Made by a program: the position numbers and the translations under genes. The notes below the pieces were generated by a model. The model did not search any database and had not been told where the DNA came from. It saw only the letters and a list, made by a program, of their open reading frames with translations. DNA of 64,000 nt from Dipteronia dyeriana (taxonomy: Eukaryota; Streptophyta; Magnoliopsida; Sapindales; Sapindaceae). The stretch covers positions 59,259,253 through 59,323,252 of the forward strand of contig CM065297.1 in assembly GCA_032871835.1 (NCBI GenBank), in the 5' to 3' direction. This document shows positions 60,769 to 64,000 of this stretch, piece by piece. Position 1 is the first letter of the stretch, and the number at the start of each line of letters is the position of its first letter.

Positions 60769-61400
60769 ATGTCGACTTCCACAGAAAGTGTTGATGCCTT
60801 GGTGGAGGGTTCTGTGGGCCCTAACCTAGCTCTTCTTAAGCGGGTGCGAGGGATTTCAAGTGACGAGGAATCCTTCCCGCTCCGCCAGCACCGTCATTCT
60901 AATAGGATTGCTTCTATCGGTTCTGGCTTTTTAAACCTTCCTGACAATCCTTTGAACTTAGTGGACGAAAACTCTGACGTCGGGGAGAGGTGAGATTTGG
61001 TTGGGAGGGCTCAAGTCACAGTGGCGGAGCTTCCTCCAGTGATAACCCTTCCTTTTGAACCCAGGATCATCCCTGACTCTACTGTCGACCCTCACTCGAT
61101 CGGCAGTCTATGGACAAGTATGGTATTCCTGATACCGTTTCTCTAACTGTCCCCCACCGAAACTACGATGTTTTTAGCCCGCCCAAAGGCGTGATCCCTA
61201 TCCACGTCGTAGCTTTTGAGAGGGGGTGAGACTCCCTCTTCACCTTACCCTTCGGCGAAGCCGCGGTTGATCCTTAGGAGATAGCGTAGGCGGTAGATGC
61301 GGCTAACCAGGACGAGCCGTGACAAGAGAGGGAAGTAGGGGGCGAGGTCAATTCTGTGGAAAAGAAAGCTGAAGGCCCTCAGGAAGGCGAAGAAGCTTGA
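60769..61400 (+). pseudogene. Antisense gene of element C with large internal deletion
   Basis: ATG 60769 (MSTSTESVDALVEGSVGP) with LKRVRGISSDEES and a stop at 60991. Domain text continues to about 61250 (FTLPFGE equivalent of LHPTLR), then jumps directly to the C-terminal tail (VDAANQDEP type text). The second half of the domain, the introns and the coiled coil are deleted. A TATA-like ctctatttaa is at 60642-60651. Confidence 0.75.
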
Positions 61401-61939
61401 GTTCTCTTTCATGTGATTTATTTTGAATGCCCGAAAAAGGGGGTGGGCATCCCATCTTCAACTGTGTTTGATCTCTTATTATTTTTTCTTTGTAGCGCAG
61501 AACAAGGGATTATGCCCTCTTTGCTTGTAGTAGCCTTGTTGGGGGATAGGCTCTCTTACTTGATAAAAAAAGTTTAATCTCAGATCTAAATCTTGCTTCC
61601 ATGTACTTGATTGATCATCTAGCTTTTATATCAAAGCAGGCTATCTTTGGGAAAAATTAAGATAAGAAAAAACAAGTTATTGGCATTAAGCCCCATACCA
61701 ATGGAACTCCTAGTTCAACTTCTTCAGCTGACAGTCCCCTTATTTGATTGTGGGTTTGCTGTAGTAAGTAACCCTGTATCAAGGAGAGCTAGTAAAATAA
61801 TATGAGCATTTAGAGTTTAAGTAAGTCGAGCCCTCCATCCCCGAGCCCCCTTGGGAGGCTGTAGCCAGAGTAGAACATTAAGTGGAGAATTGTTTAGTCC
61901 CTTCTTAGGTTCTAAATCAAGAGGGCTTCCGGGCTTTCA

Positions 61940-62300
61940 AGCTCGATTCCTTCTAGGGGGGTGGTAGCCCGACCAAGGCATCATGAGCGCTATCTAGCTA
62001 TTTCCTAGTCTGGATGCCAACTATACTCTTACACTCAGATCCTTTTTAGGGGTGGTAGCCCGACCAAGGCATCAGGAGGGCTATCTAGCTATTTCCTAGT
62101 CTCGAGATCTGGATGGCAAGTTTACACTTATACTCGAATCCTTCTTGGGGGAGGTCACGCGACCAAGGCATCAGGGAAGATGAGGGGGCTTCCCTGGTAA
62201 ATCCCTGGTCTCGAGATCTGGATGGCAACTATGCTCTTACACTCAGACCCTTCTTGGCGGGGGGTGGTGCCCGGCCGAGGCATCAAGAGCAGCGAGGGGG
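61940..62300. repeat. 99-bp tandem array of element C
   Basis: Three to four units, the first shortened, with marks near 61961, 62051, 62148 and 62262. Confidence 0.85.
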
Positions 62301-62498
62301 CTTCCCCGGCTTACCCCTGGTCTGAAGGCGATAATGTCGAAACTTTCCATGTAGACCCAAATCATTGTAGAACATAGTCGAAGAAGGAGTAAATAAGAAG
62401 ACAGACGAGCTTTATTGATATGGAAGATGGAGTACAATACTGTCAGAAGAAAAAATAAAAGAAGCTAGTCAGAGGTTGCCTGCTCCTGAGTCCCTTGT

Positions 62499-64000
62499 TC
62501 AAAGGTAGAATTTCCTAAGGTGATCCGCATTCCAAGTATGGTCGATGAATCGGCCATCCATATCCTCGAGCTTGTAAGCCCCATTACGGATCACCATCTT
62601 TATTAGGTAGGGTCCTTCCCAGTCGTGCGCTAGGACCCTGTCTGACCTCTTCTTGTTGTTCAACGTCACTTTCTGGAGGACCAGATCCCCTTCTTTGAAG
62701 CTTCGGGTTTTAACCCTTTTGTTGAAGTACCTGGCAATCCTGCCATGGTAGATTGCTACATTTTCAACTATTCTTTATTGCTTTTCCTCTAGGAGGTCCA
62801 AACTAGCTCGAAGCTTGCTTTCATTGCTCCCCGATTCGAATCGTTGGACTCTAAAGGAGGTCAACTTGTGCTCTAAAGGTAGGACTGCTTCAACCCCAAC
62901 AACCAGCGAGTAGGGTGTTTCCTCAGTAGTTGTTCTCCTTGCAATGCGGTAAGCCCAGGGGACCTTGGGAAGCTCCTCTACCCATCTGCCGTTCTTTTGT
63001 TGTAGCTTTTTCTTCAATAACTTCTTGATGGTTTTGTTCATGGATTCCACCGGACCATTGATCTAAAGGTGGGCTACCGAAGTAAAACGAAGGTCGATTC
63101 CTAAATCTTGACAAAAATCTCTGAATCGGGCATTGTCGAACTGTTTTCCGAGGTCGATTATGGGTCCCGAACCTACAAACTATATTGGCCTTGATAAACA
63201 TTTTTGTGTTTTCTTCAGATACCTAGGATCTTGTGAAGTAGTCAATTGCTACGATAGCATGCTTGGCATGTCCCGAAGCTGTAGGAAGTGGTCCAATCAA
63301 ATCGACTCCCCACATAGCAAAGGGGATTTGCGAGCTAAGGGATGACAAACGCTCTGGAGGGAGGTGACTCAAGTTTGCGGCCTTCAAGCACGCCTCGCAG
63401 GTTTGCACCATATTCTTAGCATCTTGATGGATGGTCGGCCAGTAATACCCCATACGGAGAACCTGATATGCCAAGGCCTCTCCACCAATATGGTTCCCGC
63501 ATTCCCTAGAGTGAACCTCTCTCAAAGCCCACTTGGCATCTTCCAGGTGTAGATATCAGAGCAGGGGAAGGGATTTCCCCCTTCGGTATAAATGTCCATC
63601 TACCATGCAATATCGAACAGAGAGTCTTTTAACCCTCCTTGCTTGGTAAGGCTCCCTGGGGAGTTTTCCGTCCTGTAGATATTCTGCTATTGGATCCATC
63701 CAGCATGGCTGTCGGTCCAGGGTATAAGCTTCTTCATCAGTCATAATGCTAAGTAGGGGGAGTACTTGAAGAGGGACTCCGTGTGGTAAGGTCTAGCCAC
63801 CATAGACAGCTATCTTGGCTAGGACGTTAGCCCGATGATTTAGCTGTCGAGGTATCTGCTCGATTCTGAATCCTCTAAATCTGGACTTGAGTTGTTGTAC
63901 CAGTTTTAGGTAAGCGATCATGTTATCCCTTTTGGCCTGATAATCTCTGGAAACTTGGTTGACCACGAGTGAATAGTCGTTCTTGATACTTAGGTAATCA
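62499..64000 (-). pseudogene. pol: Element C pol: integrase and RNase H end, broken, runs off window
   Basis: Minus strand: RNase H end (FRIEQIPRQLNHRANVLAKI), linker WMDPIAEYLQDGKLPREP, integrase zinc site VHSRECGNHIGGE...CEACL (HHCC ligands kept), MWGVDLIGPLPTASGHAKHA, then IDLGKQFDNARF and VESMNKTIKKLLKKKLQQK. The terminal segment ends in a stop at 62499-62501. There is a deletion or frameshift between the two catalytic segments near 63170-63230, and further frame breaks elsewhere. Confidence 0.85.

Larger units (their letters stand above)
59320..64000 (-). mobile_element. Element C: Tat-type gypsy inserted in element B, continues past window
   Basis: 3' LTR 59320-60431, shortened antisense gene, 99-bp array, minus-strand pol to the edge. 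It begins inside B's RNase H coding sequence; left flank agttc (59315-59319). Confidence 0.85.

Noticed and set aside
40230..64000. Elements A, B and C as tandem copies from one event
   Set aside because: Their LTR starts cut different targets (LTR2 array twice, B's RNase H once), A has its own TSD, and their deletions differ, so they are separate insertions.

Overview
This is plant nuclear DNA, probably from a dicot, and it is made almost entirely of nested LTR retrotransposons. No host gene, tRNA, rRNA or CRISPR array was recognised. The plant assignment rests on copia PBSs complementary to initiator-Met tRNA (TGGTATCAGAGC type), Tat-type Ty3/gypsy PBSs (TGGCACCGTCTGTGGG and TTGGCGCTAGAAGG types), Tat gag-pol remnants with an antisense PF04195-like gene, and plant-type introns and TATA boxes. 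I could not run homology searches. Family names come from motifs read by eye; element boundaries come from TG...CA ends, PBSs, PPTs and target-site duplications (TSDs).

Layout. 1-7277: a minus-strand gag-only copia element ('CopA', like published TR-GAG elements) that also carries an open PF20167-like ORF running off the left edge. It sits in the RT domain of a decayed Tat gypsy (7278-10414). 10415-13189: an internally deleted copia element. 13190-17062: old LTR-like sequence. 17353-20010: a CopA solo LTR with a perfect TSD (tattt). 20215-24077: a plus-strand Tat LTR (LTR1) with PBS, interrupted by a solo LTR of a second family ('CopB', TSD gaggg). Its leader (24078-25494) holds a 145-bp tandem repeat. 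25495-26959: the same LTR type in inverted orientation, interrupted by another plus copy (LTR2, from 26960).

LTR2 is the host of everything to its right. Inside it lie a CopA element with both LTRs (27529-36480), a second CopB solo LTR (36691-40108, TSD atgag, itself holding a gypsy LTR at 38272-39435), a complete minus-strand Tat element A (40230-52507) and Tat element B (from 52540). Element C (from 59320) is inserted in B's RNase H region. A, B and C share one plan: gag-pol on the minus strand, then a 99-bp tandem-repeat zone, then a separate gene on the plus strand (antisense to gag-pol) with its own TATA-like box and spliceosomal introns, then the 3' LTR.

Most notable signals: (i) an ATTAATG minisatellite in the LTR1/LTR2 type that has taken several independent insertions; (ii) the intron-bearing antisense gene; (iii) paired 21-bp dyads 43-44 bp apart in the U3 of every CopA LTR; (iv) the intact PF20167-like ORF in an element whose gag is broken; (v) an LTR-PBS-partial-LTR junction at the end of one CopA element; (vi) a hairpin motif shared by LTRs of copia and gypsy families. 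All recognised gag and pol reading frames are broken.
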